Notes: generated by a model from the sequence alone, not told the origin. Counted from the stretch's first letter, positions 14,868 through 27,528 are shown. The stretch: DNA of 64,000 bases from Schistocerca nitens (GCF_023898315.1 NC_064614.1:496760109-496824108), one strand, 5' to 3'. Made by a program: numbers and translations.

Positions 14868-15046
14868 CTTGCGATCGTTAATGGTAAAACTGTCGGTCAT
14901 GAGAGAACTTCCATCTCATGTGTGAAGAAACTTGACACACTCCTCTAAACGAGCTTTGATTTATGCGATCGCTCCTGTCGCAGCTTGTGTGTAAAATCGA
15001 GACTGCAGCGTCATAACTAAGTTAGCTGTATGAGCTTGTGACGCGC
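14868..15046 (-). repeat. Large inverted repeat, innermost part of right arm
   Basis: Inverted copy of 13965-14135. Shared words include CTACTTGCGATC, GTCGGTCATGAGAG and GTGTGTCAAGTTTCTTCACAC read on opposite strands. It ends abruptly at 15046, where the gypsy-like LTR begins, and the homology resumes at 27529. Confidence 0.88.
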
Positions 15047-15796
15047 TGTAAGAGGTCCATAAATAAGGAATTTATTGCTAGTGCACTCGAGCAGATGTAA
15101 CTTCGATGGAATGCTCACCCGCTGCCTGCGATATGTAACCTACAATAGAATCGCAGACCAGAGAGCAGTGTCGGCAGCAGTAGTAGTAGTAGCTCGCAGT
15201 CGGGCGGTTGGGCCAGTCATGGAGGGCAATGGCAGTGCCTGAGCGATGTAGTATAAGGTAAAACCAAAAATTACTATTCATAGCAGCGCGCATATGTAAT
15301 TTGTAACAACTGATTTTGTACTATTGTTATATCAAGTCCCATGTAAATGTTTTTAAAAACATCTTTTAATAATAATCTTTCTTATAAAATTAACTTTTGA
15401 CAATCATTCATCTGAATTTAAAGATCTTACTAATTTCTCCTATACATGGTCAACCCGATTATTGTAAAGAAAAAAATCAGTTGTTTCTTTTTATACATGA
15501 CAAATCTAGTGTCGAGCATTGCACTGGCGTGTGCCAGAAAAATCTCTTATAGGAGATATCTACGCATTATCCGGCGACATAATGATTTTCAGTTTATTCA
15601 GAATGACTTTTCAGGGCATTGCTGGCGTCCAGATTGACCAGTTTAGATTCACAGTTAATTATTGAAAGGTTATATATGAGTCACAATTTTATTGCAAGGT
15701 TAGTCACATTTTTATTCCGAAGTTGCGGGATTTAAACTGTTGGGAGGTTACATTAAATGTGAATGCTATAATTATTTAATCTTTTGGGAGGTTACA
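15047..15796 (+). repeat. 5' LTR of the gypsy-like element
   Basis: It starts TGTAAGAGGTCCAT and ends GGAGGTTACA, giving TG...CA ends, and matches 26797-27528 along its length. It contains a short AGT trinucleotide run near 15178-15191. Several substitutions and small indels separate it from the 3' LTR, so the insertion is not recent. Confidence 0.92.
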
Positions 15797-16064
15797 CTTG
15801 GCGACAGCTGGCCAGGATGGAATTCTGGTGTGAATTTCTGAGAATAAGTCAGTTATATATCTGCTCTTATTTACCTAATGTTAAATGTAGTTTGTATCCA
15901 GCTCAACGCATTTACTAATTTGTCACTCCTTCTTTAACAGCTCGTCAGCAATTTATTTCTCTTTGTTGTTGTTGTATTTGTTCCAGATTTGCTTTGTCTT
16001 TGTTTGATTTTGTGCCTACCTTTGACTTGTGAAAATACCGCGAGACACTACATCGCAGTACGTA

Positions 16065-17357
16065 ATGAGTGAAAAAGCCGAGTTGAATAATTTGACTGAT
16101 AATACTAGTGATAATCCTCCGATTACAGATAATCAGTGCGTCCCGACCACAAATAATGACTCTAATCTAAATGATGAGCAAACACATTCAATTATGTCCA
16201 CACTAAATTTAACGACAATTGATGACGCGGCACGTTCCGCTACAATGAACGTTGCCCAGTTTGACACATCTGATTTGAAAAATTTTCACATTGAACAGAT
16301 AAATGTTTCTAACGAAGATGAACAATGTACTCAAAATACGTCAGATTTATTTGGTTCCGATGTAGTGACTAACAGTGCTCATCCAGTTAGCAAGCCTTTT
16401 CGTGAATCACACAATGACCAAATGGTTACAAAAAACGTGACACATGCAGATGCACCATCACACAGCACAGAAAACAAAGTCGCTAATTTTGGCATGGATC
16501 AAGTTGTGGCATTATAGATACAACTTAATGAAAAACACGAACAAACAACTATATGAAAATTTCAAACAACTTAATGAAAAACAAGACAACAATTATAGAC
16601 AACTTAATGAAAAACAAGACAACAATTACAAACAACTTAGTGAACGGATTACAGCTGTTGCCGTGCAATGTCATGCATGATACCAAAGAACACTTACGTG
16701 AGGAAATTAAGGCTTGTGCTGGGAATAATAGTGAAGAAATTAGATCCGTTGCACAAGAATTACGTAATACACATGCAGCCACAAAAAAAATACTTAGAGA
16801 TGAAATCAGTGCAATCGCCAAACAATGTTCAGAAAAAGCAACACAGTTACGCGACGAGTTCAAATTAATGTCAGCAGAACTTTCATGCACTCTGAATGCG
16901 GAAGTCGACAAGAAATTTGAACAGCGGAACAGCCAAATTGACTAACGTTTTAATCACCACCTACAAAACAGTGAAACGCGTTACTGTAAATTCATACAGG
17001 AACAAAACGAAGTAAAGAAACAAGTCATGGAAACAATTACTACACAGAGATAGAAAGACAAGCGTAAGTTGTTTACGAAAGCAAAAACATACGTAGACAA
17101 CAACATTGCTACAGGATCAGACGAAATCAGTACTATCAAACAGCTGAACACTGAATTCCATGGTGAAGTCTCCGATCTTAAAACAAAAACAGACACTAAC
17201 ATTCAGACTTTGGAAAACAAATACACAGAAGATTTTCAGACAGTGACCAGTAGACTTAAACAGTTGCAATTAATACAGGATCCCGATGCCATTAAAGCAG
17301 ACGTTAAGAAATTAAACAAAACCACACGAAAAATGCAAAAACAAATTAATGCTTATC
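16065..17357 (+). pseudogene. gag-like region, N-terminal and coiled-coil part (broken)
   Basis: The first ATG after the 5' LTR opens a polar, Asn/Thr/Asp-rich frame to a stop at 16515. The coding sense continues in other frames through about 17357, with Gln/Lys/Glu-rich text typical of a coiled coil. A 33-base tandem repeat encoding QLNEKQDNN-like units lies at about 16523-16650. The region would have formed the structural Gag polyprotein. It is frameshifted several times and interrupted by a LINE after 17357. Assignment rests on position and composition, not on a diagnostic Gag motif. Confidence 0.6.
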
Positions 17358-17359
17358 CA

Positions 17360-18708
17360 ATGTAAAGTCCCGAGAGACTGGAAAAAAGCGCAGGTGACGC
17401 CTGTATATAAGAAGGGTAGAAGGACGGATCCTCAAAATTACAGATCAATATCCTTAACATCGGTTTGTTGCAGGATTCTCGAACATATTCTCAGTTCGAA
17501 TACAATGAATTTCCTTGAGACAGAGAAGTTGGTGTCCATGCATCAGCACGGCTTTAGAAAGCATCGCTCCTGCGAAACGCAACTCGCCCTTTTTTCACGT
17601 GATATCTTGCGAACTATGGATGAAGGGTATCAGACGGTTGCCATATTCCTTGACTTCCGGAAAGCGTTTGACTCGGTGCCCCACTGCAGACTCCTAACTA
17701 AGGTACGAGCATATGGGATTGGTTCCCAAGTATGTGAGTGGCTCGAAGACTTCTTAAGTAATAGAACCCAGTACGTTGTCCTCGATGGTGAGTGTTCATT
17801 GCAGGTGAGGGTATCATCTGGAGTGCCCCAGGGAAGTGTGGTAGGTCCGCTGTTGTTTTCTATCTATATAAATGATCTTTTGGGTATGATGGATAGCAAT
17901 ATGCGGCTGCTTGCTGATGATGCTGTGGTGTACGGGTAGGTGTCGTCGTTAAGTGACTGTAGGAGGATACAAGATGACTTGGACAGGATTAGTGATTGGT
18001 GTAAAGAATGGCAGCTAACTCTAAATATAGATAAATGTAAATTAATGCAGATGAATAGGAAAAAGAATCCCGTAATGTTTGAATACTCCATTAGTAGTGT
18101 AGTGCTTGACACAGTCACGTCGATTAAATATTTGGGCGTAACATTGCAGAGCGATATGAAGTGGGACAAGCATGTAATGGCAGTTGTGGGGAAGGCGGAT
18201 AGTCGTCTTCGGTTCATTGGTAGAACTTTGGGGAGATGTGGTTCATCTGTAAAGGAGACCGCTTATAAAACACTAATGCTTGAGCGTTTGGGATCCCTGA
18301 AAGGTCGGATTGAGGGAGGACATAGAAGCAATTCAGAGGCAGGCTGCTAGATTTGTTACTGATGGGTTTGATCATCACGGGAGTGTTACGGAAATGCTTC
18401 AGGAACTCCGGTGGGAGTCTCTAGAGGAAAGGAGGCGTTCTTTTCGTGAATCGCTACTGAGGAAATTTAGAGAACCAGCATTTGAGGCTGATTGCAGTAC
18501 AATTTTACTGCCGCCAACTTACATTTCGAGGAAAGACCACAAATATAAGATAAGAGAGATTAGGGCTCGTACAGAGGTATATAGGCAGTCATTTTTCCCT
18601 CGTTCTGTTTGGGAGTGGAACAGGGAGAGAAGATGCTAGTTGTGGTACGAGGTACCCTCCGCCACGCACCGTATGGTGGAATGCGGAGTATGTATGTAGA
18701 TGTAGATA
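17360..18708 (+). mobile_element. 5'-truncated non-LTR retrotransposon (CR1/jockey-like) nested in gag
   Basis: It encodes the reverse transcriptase from the fingers onward: PVYKKGRR, NYRSISLTSV, FLDFRKAFDSVPH (catalytic D), GVPQGSVVGPLLF, then LADDAVVYG as the YxDD-equivalent, followed at once by a TAG stop at 17937. A second frame (17940-18350) and a third (18310-18639) hold the thumb and C-terminal region, with a small deletion near 18285-18300. The 3' end is short and finishes GTATGTATGTAGATGTAGATA. A copy of the same family on the minus strand is at 28771-29455. Gag sequence resumes at 18709, so it is a nested insertion. No clear target duplication was found. Confidence 0.9.
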
Positions 18709-19735
18709 CTCATAATGACGATCAGGTAAAAGCACTGACTGAAAAATTTGATGAATTGGCCAGTCGTGTCGAAAATAACAATGACACCAAATCAGACGAT
18801 ACGTCACCAGTTTCGTTCAATCAAACACCCGAATTCCAAAATATACAGCAGACAGTCAGGAGATAGGTTCGTCCAGCGATACATTACGTAGAAAATTGTC
18901 ATCTTTACAGCAAGAAGTGACAGGAATGAGAAATGTTTCAGCCTCTAACACGTCACAGCATATGCCACATTCTAACATTTGTCACACGCAGCCAGTATAA
19001 CTTCGGTAATATGCAGAGGGTACGTGAATTAGATTCCGAACAGACACAGACAAACAGATTATCATACAATCCTGAATCTGCTCTGATATTCAGAGACGAT
19101 AATTTTGATTACAAGTACTTTCTATACGTTATGAAATTTAAGATATTTAAAAATGATAAAACACACCTTGGATTGGATACAACAATTTGTTTTTGCATTT
19201 GTACCGGCTTGGCCTGTAATGCATAACTAAAATTTATTTGCAGCTTTTGACCTCAGGGGATTCATTACACTTCGATGAACATGTGCCGTAGCTCGCACAG
19301 GGCCCCGAGCTGTAGTAGTGCTACTTCTTCTTTAGTTTTCTGCACTGCTGCCTACTCTTTTACTATTCTTTACATCTATCGAAACAACTCTTCAACTATC
19401 GATCTATCTAGGATTAGGAATGAGTAAATAAAACCTGATTTGACAAGTTTTACCTGAAAGTGACAGTTTTCATTATACGCTCCAGAAATGAAAACCACCA
19501 GAACTTTAATACCAAACAAAATTTTAATTATCAGTATCGTCAAAATTATCAGCAACAGCAAACTCATTTTGGCAACAATAGAGGCATTTCCCCACAACAG
19601 CAACAAAACCAGCCGGTTTGCATACCTAACCAACAATATAATGTGCGAGGTCAACCAAGCTTTAATGTTTCGCCGCCTACACGTATAGCGTCGGCTCCGC
19701 CAAATAGTAACCCACGGCAATTAGGAAATCACTAG
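18709..19735 (+). pseudogene. gag-like region, C-terminal part (broken)
   Basis: Coding-like text resumes after the LINE with an acidic, coiled-coil-like segment (about 18709-18866). It ends in a Gln/Asn-rich stretch (19460-19735, including QQQQ and NNRG words) that probably corresponds to the nucleocapsid end of Gag. I see no zinc knuckle. Stops and frame changes break it. Confidence 0.5.
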
Positions 19736-20029
19736 GTAGCTACAGAAGACACATCATTTCAACTCCTATCGCAACGCGCCGCATAGTAATGACTATCATG
19801 ACAGACGTAAAAGTACTGAGCACAGTTTTCAGCGCACATTTCATAACAGCAGGTTTTGTCAGAATCAGAATCATCCACAGCAGATTATCATGAATAAACC
19901 AGACAGTCGATATCATCCCCAACCTAATACGTCAGGACGAAATAACAGAACAGTACAGATAGATGCCACAGCATCCGTCTGCAAATAACAGCACGTCTGA
20001 AAGAATTTGACTAGAGACAGTACAGGTTG

Positions 20030-20490
20030 CTTCTTCCAGCAACGTAAGCAATGCTTTTGTTACACAGAATCTTGTTCACGAAAATGTTATTACTTTTGAC
20101 GACATCCGAGACACACTTTTACATGAAAAATCAGTTATACAAAAAACCATTTCCCACCCTGTTATTGAAGTAAAGATTGGATCATCCACATTTTCAGCAG
20201 TAATCGATTCTGGATCACCTATGTCAATTATAAATGAAGAAACTTTCAACGAATGTAACTAAGAGAACACATATCCTACGTTACCATTAGGCAAAACTAA
20301 ACTAAAAGGAGCAGTATCTGGTGAACGAGTAGATGTAAAACTACAGACAACTTATCATTTTGTATTGCAGGTCATACGTTCCACACAAATTTTTGGATTA
20401 TTCCCTTACTGACAACAGACGTTATTTTAGGTTCGAATTTTTGGTGCAACATGACGCAATTATTGACTTTCAAAGTTCCTATTTGATGTT
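20030..20490 (+). pseudogene. Retrotransposon aspartic protease domain (broken)
   Basis: The active-site motif AVIDSGSPMS (D-S-G) lies near 20197-20226, preceded by a typical strand (VIEVKIGSS). A stop follows at about 20260. The later protease motif DVILGSNFW appears in another frame near 20420-20447. This protease would cleave the Gag-Pol precursor. Its place between gag and RT fits the Ty3/gypsy order. Confidence 0.8.
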
Positions 20491-20699
20491 AAAGGATGAA
20501 AAGGTATAACTGGCAAAAATTTCAGCACGCTTTATCAGCAGAACAGGAAATTAATCGAATAGAGGTCATTTTTACATCGCGTAACACAGAATGTCATTCC
20601 ACGTTGTTCAGAGATACGTATGTACACAACTACAATACACCAGATGAAGACGACTATGACGTTATGCAAATGATTTCTGAGAAGGTATAACAGAGCAGT

Positions 20700-21590
20700 G
20701 CAAATACAGATGACGAACGTACTCAACTACGGAATATTCTTTTACAGCAAGCTCCAGTTTTTGACAACATTCCTAGTACTATGTCCGGTTTTATGTATGA
20801 ATTTCAAGTTAAACAGCACGACACGTTTAAAGCCAAACATTATCCCATTCCATATATTCACAGGGAACAAGTTAATAAAGAATTACAAGCTATGCTAGAC
20901 CAAGGGATTATTGGGCCGGCAGTTAGTCCGTACATAAACCCGCTTCATATTGTTAAGAAAAACGACGGCTCACTTCGCCTCGTACTTGATTCGCGTCATG
21001 TCAACGACATTATTATTAATGAAACAGATCGCCCACAGACACTAGAAGAACTTCTACATAAATTTCGTGGTACTGCTATTTATTCCACATTAGATTTAAG
21101 ATTTTGGCAAATTCAGCTCCACCCGAACTGCAGAAAGTACACAGTATTTCTCTGTTTTGGTGACTGTTATCAATTTTGCAAATTATCGTTGGGTCTAACA
21201 ATTTCTTCAGCAGCATTTATTCGCGGTTTGAATACTATACTTCCGACAGAACTTCAGACAGTATCGCAGAAGCTAACTAGTCTGAACACAGTTTGATTCT
21301 TGAACAACTGTTGCAAACTTATCATGCACAAGGACTCACAGTTAATCTTAGCAAATCGCACTTCGGCAAAACTTCTATAAAAATTCTTGGACATGTAATT
21401 TCAGCAGAAGGCATTGCGCCTGACCCGGAAAAACTTCAAGCTTTACGTGACATTACTTTTCCAACGAGCAAGAAACAATTACACAGCTTTCTGGGATTAA
21501 TTAACTTTTTCCGTAAATTTATTCATTACTCTGCTTTAGACACCCTTAGATTATGCCAGTTGACGAGTAAAAACGCTATTTGGTCCTGAG
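20700..21590 (+). pseudogene. Gypsy-like reverse transcriptase (catalytic YxDD lost)
   Basis: Fingers and palm are clear: QGIIGPAVSPYINPLHIVKK, DGSLRLVLDSR, and STLDLRFWQIQL with the first catalytic Asp. After FIRGLNTILPTELQ the expected YVDD segment is missing: a short deletion plus a stop (near 21250-21285) leaves an S-D-S remnant. The frame then continues with SEHSLILEQLLQ and GHVISAEGIAPDPEKL in the 21293-21589 frame. The enzyme cannot be active as it stands. Confidence 0.92.
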
Positions 21591-22030
21591 ATAGCCGTAC
21601 CTTGTTGAATGCTCCACTTTTATCACACCCAGATCCTACCAGAAATTTTTCCATTGCCACTGACAGTTCTAACACAGCTTTAGGCGTACACATTTTTCAG
21701 GAAATTGAAGAAGACGGTACTACAGTAATTAAAAACATCGCCTTTGCAAGTCGCATTCTGTCACCTGCTGAACTGAGTTATTCTGTTACAGAACTTGAAA
21801 CATTGTGTGTTGTACGGGCATTTACCAGATTTAGGTTTTTTCTTTATGGAAGACATACTACCGTTTATACAGATCATAGAGCTATACAGTTTTTACTTTT
21901 CGCTAAATTTACACATGATAGGTTAAGCAGGTGGAAGCTTTATTTACAGGAATTTAATTTTACAATTATTCACATTCCCGAAACACAAAATATTGTTGGA
22001 GACGCACTATCCCGTTTTTTCAGCAACAAT
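21591..22030 (+). pseudogene. Gypsy-like RNase H domain
   Basis: Recognisable motifs are IATDSSNTALG (catalytic D), SVTELETL (catalytic E), VYTDHRAIQF (catalytic D) and VGDALSRF, inside one open frame (21602-22327). A stop at 21587-21589 separates it from the RT frame. It would degrade the RNA strand of the RNA:DNA hybrid during reverse transcription. Confidence 0.92.
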
Positions 22031-22289
22031 CAGCAAGACATCGCAACGGAGTCCTGCCAAGCAAATTTTAGCCTCATATACAACAAGTTGCATTTGAAAA
22101 TTTCATTTCGTCGTCATTATGAGACAGCGCAAGAACAGAACAAGGACAACGTATGGAAAGAAATTAAACACCTTTGGCTAGATAGGAATAACATTACCAT
22201 CAGAAATAATTATATTGTACTCAACAACATTCTGTTTCGCCGCTTTCACCCTGACAGCAATAACTGGTTATTATGTATTCCTGACGAGC

Positions 22290-23311
22290 TTGTTTACAAA
22301 TTAATTTGGTATACTCATTTAAGTTAAGCACATTATGGAGCCAGAAAATGTCTTCTTATACTGAGACAGAACTGTTATTTTGCCAACATGGAGAAACGTA
22401 TTCGACGAGTTTTAGCGTCGTGTAAAATCTGCCAGAAAGCCAGACACGACTTCACATATTCCTCTGTTACATCGCATTGTACCCATTAAATTGAGACATA
22501 CGGCCGCTGTAGACATTTTTGGAGAGATTCCCAGATCTAATAGAGGTTTTTGTTACATCATTGTCGCTGTTGCACTCACTTCGAAATTTGTTACCTTCAC
22601 TCCGTTACGTAAAGCTACAGCTAAATCTATTTTGAAGGCATTTGTAAAACAATTTATATTTCATGTAGGACATGTATTGAAAGTAATTTCCTACAATGGA
22701 CCACAATTTCTATCTGCATTATGGACACGTATGTTACGAGCTAGAAACATTTCTCCGATCTATATATCCAGGTATCACGCTTCTTCGAACCCTTCTGAAC
22801 GTTTGATGAAAGAAATTGGTAAACTATGTAGAACATACTGCCATAAAAGACATATTGATTGGGACACATACATACTCTCATTCCAGGATGTAATTAACTC
22901 CATACCAAATGAATCTAGTATGCTATCTCCGACAGTTATATAGAAAAACGTTGAACCGCCTGACAAAATTCAAGAATTAGTATCTTTTCCTACATCTCGT
23001 CGACTACACCATCATGAAATAATTGACATTGCGCTCAACAACATCTAACGTGCCGCAGAAGACAGCAAAAACAGGCTTGTACGCGCCGTGAATTTCACGT
23101 ATGACAGAAGATATTAATACGCACTCACTATTTATCCAACAGAGGAAAGAGTAGATGCACTAAATTTGAGCTTCTATACGCTGGTCCATATAGAATTCGC
23201 AGCATTCCTCACCCCACTGTAGTACATGTCGAAACTTTGAGAACCAGAAAAACCAAGGGCAATCACCATATTTCCAATATTAAACCCTTTATTAATGAAT
23301 ATATTTTATGA
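22290..23311 (+). pseudogene. Gypsy-like integrase (broken, second catalytic Asp replaced)
   Basis: An H2C2 zinc-binding region spans about 22305-22440 (YTHLS, AHYG, SCKICQKA), interrupted by a TAA at 22325. The catalytic core follows: AAVDIFGEIP has the first Asp. ISYNGPQF stands where ISDNGPQF is expected, so the second Asp is Tyr. NPSERLMKEI keeps the Glu. The C-terminal part (FELLYAGPYRI, HPTVVHVETL) runs in further frames to about 23311. Integrase would insert the cDNA. This copy has both a stop and a catalytic substitution. Confidence 0.9.
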
Positions 23312-25681
23312 CTTTTCACACTGTAATGCTATTTCCAGATATTTATATGACCACTTATCGATAATGATTCTATTTTTTCTTGGCAAGTGTCCGGCAAGGT
23401 AAGGTTAGCAGGTCGCTTTTCTCGTCGTTATACCTCAGACCATGCACATTTTTGCAGTTAAACTTACATATTATATGACCACTTATGCTCCTATATCTAT
23501 GTGACTACTTACTGATGATGATCATATTTTTCTTGGCAAGTGCTCGGCAAGGTAAGGTTAGCAGGTCTCTTTTCTTGTCGTTTTATATCAGACTGTGCAC
23601 ATTTTCCATTTTTTTATGTATATATGATGGTTTTCCTATCGAAAGTAAAATTTTCTCTGTATGCATTATGATATCTTTAAGATATAACAAACACCAGTTG
23701 ATTTTGACATTATTATAATATCCCAATATCTTGGCTATTCTACATTTTTTGCTACTACATTATAATATTGTGTGTACATTTTTGCACTTGAAAACTGTCT
23801 ATGGTAGAAACAAGTTTTCATTTAATGGGTATATGAATTAAATGCAAGATATTAATCCATATTCATCATTTTCAGAAAACAATACTGTGTAAAAGAAATA
23901 AATTAAACAACCACAGTAGTTTACTATGAAATGGAAATTTTACCATCAGAATGAAAGAAAGGAAATCAAAATGGTAGTATGACTAATGAAGTGTCTATTT
24001 TTTTCAGATGATAATAAATGATAATGAATAGTTATATGAAGCATATGGAAATATGAATAATGAAATTTTTCTTTGCAAATGATGATAATGAAGTCTATAT
24101 ATTTTCTATTAGTTAAGAGATGCTATGTAGTTATTTAAGTATTTGTTGCAGTTCTTTTGGACAGTATGTCATATGTCACATAGTATAATGACTGAATGTT
24201 TTGGGAAAGACAGCTAGAGTACATGCATATTAAGTACACGTTTCATTACCTGTTAATTCCATGTTTAATACTTTTCAGCATAATATGAATACATTTCTTC
24301 TTTCAGCTCAATAATCCACTTCGTATTTTTTCCAGGAGAAGCTTTTCATGACATTAAAATGATTTCTGAAATATGTCATTATGTTATATGGACAAGCACT
24401 TAGTTATTAAACCTGTTCTAGTACTTGAATTTTTTTATCCAGTTGTCTCTATCATTCATGAATATGATCACATATAGTGTACTTGTTTGATAAACTTGCT
24501 ACAGCTGACTCATGACAAACGACGTTAATAATCCTTACTTCCAGCAATAAGTCAAAAGGAAATATTTTCATGGCCCAGCAATCGACTATTGATCCCAATG
24601 CAATGCATTGCTAGCACAAAAAAATTTTTAGTATTCTCAACTATTACCAGTATACAACAAAATAAGGCTACCTGTTTAAGATATATTTCTAGTCCTAAAT
24701 ATAATGCAAATTTTTCTGATGTATTGATTCCATTATATCTATGTATTATTGGACTAAACACCTTGAGTACTAGTTCCAATGTCTTACATTTTATATATGT
24801 CTTACGTTGCTTGTATGATATGGAATATAGTCACCAGCAGCTTGTTTTTACATGGAATAACATCTGTTTTGAATGATGACTTCTGAATAATGCATAATAA
24901 ATGCTTTGTGACTGGACAATGAGTGCCCATAATTACTGCAATGAGATGACTTCTTAGTAATGTTTTATAATACTCCAGTAATGAAATGACTTCTGAATAA
25001 TGCTCCATAATACTCCATACATACTACATAAATGCTTTGTAACTGGCCAATGAGCGCCAATAATTATTGAAATGGGATGACTTATTGTGTAATACTGCAT
25101 TAATGCTATGCCAATAATTACTCTAATGAGATGACCTATGTTTTGTAATACTCCATACATACTACATAAATGCTTTGTAACTAGCCAGTAAGTGCCAATA
25201 ATTATTAAAATCAGATGACACACTAGTGTAGTTCTGAATGATGACTAGCATAAGACTTAATGTATCCTTCACCTCCTGACATAATTACCACCAATTACTG
25301 TGATATCCTTAGGTCCTGTCCATCCTCATGATCATGGAGCACTCTATTTGGTTTTTGCACTAATATTAAATTGATGTTAGAGTATGGATTCTACAAGAAT
25401 GTGGTGTTGACATCAAGCTGTCCACCACCTTAAACGACAGAGATGTTATTATGGACCTACTGTTTGGTGTACCTAATGTACTACCAAAATGATAACATAC
25501 AATATTAATACAATATTTCAGTGTCTTGGCTACACTGATAAATACTTCAGGGAAGGGAACTTCAGATTGTGTCACTTGGTGTTGTGCTTCTGTATAAAGA
25601 TATGGAATTTTAGTGCAGCTATGTGCAACCCACTGTGCTACAATCATGATGCTATCCTTCCTATCCCTTTCCTAATTCTTG
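23312..25681. other. Long 3' non-coding part of the gypsy-like element
   Basis: No env-like or other frame is present. The segments 23347-23432 and about 23505-23585 are diverged copies sharing TTCTTGGCAAGTG and GGCAAGGTAAGGTTAGCAGGTC. Between about 24870 and 25230 there are irregular repeats with ACATAAATGCTTTGTAACTG and AATGAGATGACTTCT cores. Confidence 0.6.
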
Positions 25682-26590
25682 TAAAATGCTAAAGACTTCT
25701 ACAGTGCATGTGCACTTTATTTATCTTCTTAATATGTGCAGTTCTTCAAAAAATGCTAAAGACTTATACAGTGCATGTGCACTTTATTTCATTTCTCACT
25801 GTGTTCAATACAGTACGTTTGAACTTTACTTCATTTCTCATTGTGTTCAGTTCTTGTAAAAATGCTTAAGACTTCTGCAGTGTGTGTGCACTTTATTTCA
25901 CTTATTAATATGTTTAATTCTTGCAAAAATGCTAAAGACTTATACAGTGCATGTGCACTTCATTTCATTTCTCAATGTGTTCAGTTCTTGTAAAAATGCT
26001 TAAGACTTCTACAGTGTGTGTGCACCTCATTTCATTTATTAATATGGCCAGTTCTCGTAAACGTACTAAAGACTTATAAGGTGCGTATGCTCTTTATTTC
26101 ATCTCTTAATGTGGTCAGTTCTTGTAAAAATTCTACAGACTTATACAGTGGGTGAGCACTTTATTTCATTTCTCAATGTGTTCAGTTCTTGTAAAAATGT
26201 TTAAGACTTCTACAGTGTGTGTACACTTTATTTCACTTATTAATATGTTTAATTCTTGTAAAAATGCTTAAGACTTATACATTAGGTGTGCACTTCATTT
26301 CATTTGTTAATATGATCAGTTCTAAACATGCTAAAGACTTTTACAGTGCATGTGCACTTTATTTCATTTCTCAATGTGTTTAATTCTTGTAAAAATGCTA
26401 AAGATGTATACAGTGTGTGTGCACTCCATTTCATTTCTTACTGTGTTCTGTACTCATTGTGTGTATACTTTATCACTTCTTAATATGTTCCGTACTCAGT
26501 GCTTATGCACTCTATTTCATTTCTTAATATGTTCTGTACTCAGTGCGTGTGCACCCTATTTCATTTCTTAATATGTTCTGTAGTTTTATT
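25682..26590 (+). repeat. Tandem array of ~67-bp units, about eleven copies
   Basis: Units begin AAAAATGCTAAAGACTT(A/C)TACAGTG and continue through GCACTTTATTTCATTTCT. Starts are visible near 25682, 25750, 25858, 25926, 25992, 26058, 26126, 26193, 26259, 26325 and 26391, followed by shorter degenerate units to 26590. TTC- and TTA-containing versions partly alternate, hinting at expansion as dimers. The array lies just upstream of the 3' LTR. Confidence 0.88.
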
Positions 26591-26601
26591 TATCAATAAT
26601 G

Positions 26602-26676
<75 letters not shown>
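26602..26676. repeat. (TA)n microsatellite
   Basis: About 75 bases of TA repeat, followed at 26772-26784 by a run of 13 C just before the 3' LTR. Confidence 0.97.
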
Positions 26677-26677
<1 letters not shown>

Positions 26678-26796
26678 TCTGTGATTATAGACCTAGTAAA
26701 CTAAATAGGTTATAGAAAAATTTGTTGCTCATGGCAAGTCCAATTGACTTACCATCGCTTTCAAATTTTTACCCCCCCCCCCCCAGTGGAGGGTTA

Positions 26797-27528
26797 TGTA
26801 AGAGGTCCATGAACAAGGAATTTATTGCTAGCGCACTCGAGCAGATGTAACTTCAATGGAATGCTCATGCGCTGCCTACAATATGTAAGCTATAATAGAA
26901 TCACAGACCAGAGAGCAGTGTCGGCAGCAGTAGTAGTAGTAGTAGGTCAGTCAGGCAGTTGGTTCGAAAATCAAAAATTACTATTTATAGCAGTGCGCAT
27001 ATGTAATTTGTAACAACTGATTTTGTACTGCTGTTATATCAAGTCCCATGTAAATGTTTTTAAAAACATCTTTTAATAGTAATCTTTCTTATAAAATTAA
27101 CTTTTGACAATCATTCATCTGAATTTAAAGATTTTACTAATTACTGCTATCCATGGTCATCCTGATTATTGTAAAGAAAAAATCAGTTCTTTCTTTTTAT
27201 ACATGACAAATCTAGCAGCCAGCATTGCACTGGAGTGTGCCAGAAAAATTTCTTATAGGAGCAGATATATACGACTTATCCGGCAACATAATTGAGGTAA
27301 GAATTTTCAGTTTATTCAGAATGACTTTTCAGGGCCATGACGCAGCATTGCTGACGTCCAGATTTACCAGTTTAGATTCACAGTCAGTTAATTATTTAAA
27401 GGTTATGTGTGAGTCACAATTGTATTGGGAGGTTAATCACATTTTAATTCTGTGGTTATGGGATTAAACTGTTGTTAGGTTACACTAAATGTGAATGTTA
27501 GAATTATTTAATCTGTTTGGAGGTTACA
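26797..27528 (+). repeat. 3' LTR of the gypsy-like element
   Basis: It matches 15047-15796 with substitutions and a few small indels, beginning TGTAAGAGGTCCATGA and ending GGAGGTTACA. It is preceded by a C-run and AGTGGAGGG, a possible polypurine tract. Palindrome-arm sequence resumes directly after it. Confidence 0.92.

Larger units (their letters stand above)
15047..27528 (+). mobile_element. Ty3/gypsy-like LTR retrotransposon, old, both LTRs
   Basis: Two related LTRs (15047-15796 and 26797-27528) bound a gag-protease-RT-RNase H-integrase order on the + strand. Every coding domain carries stops or frameshifts, and a LINE sits in gag at 17360-18708. The 5' LTR is followed by TGGCGACAGCTGGCC, a plausible primer binding site, and a C-run followed by AGTGGAGGG precedes the 3' LTR. 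There is an unusually long non-coding stretch (about 3.5 kb with tandem repeats) between integrase and the 3' LTR, and no env-like frame. It is inserted in the palindrome right arm near its inner end. The flanks CGCGC and ATGTT do not form a recognisable target duplication. Confidence 0.9.

Noticed and set aside
25682-26590. CRISPR-like array
   Set aside because: The units are contiguous and diverged, without regular unique spacers. The setting is a eukaryotic retrotransposon, so this is an ordinary tandem repeat.
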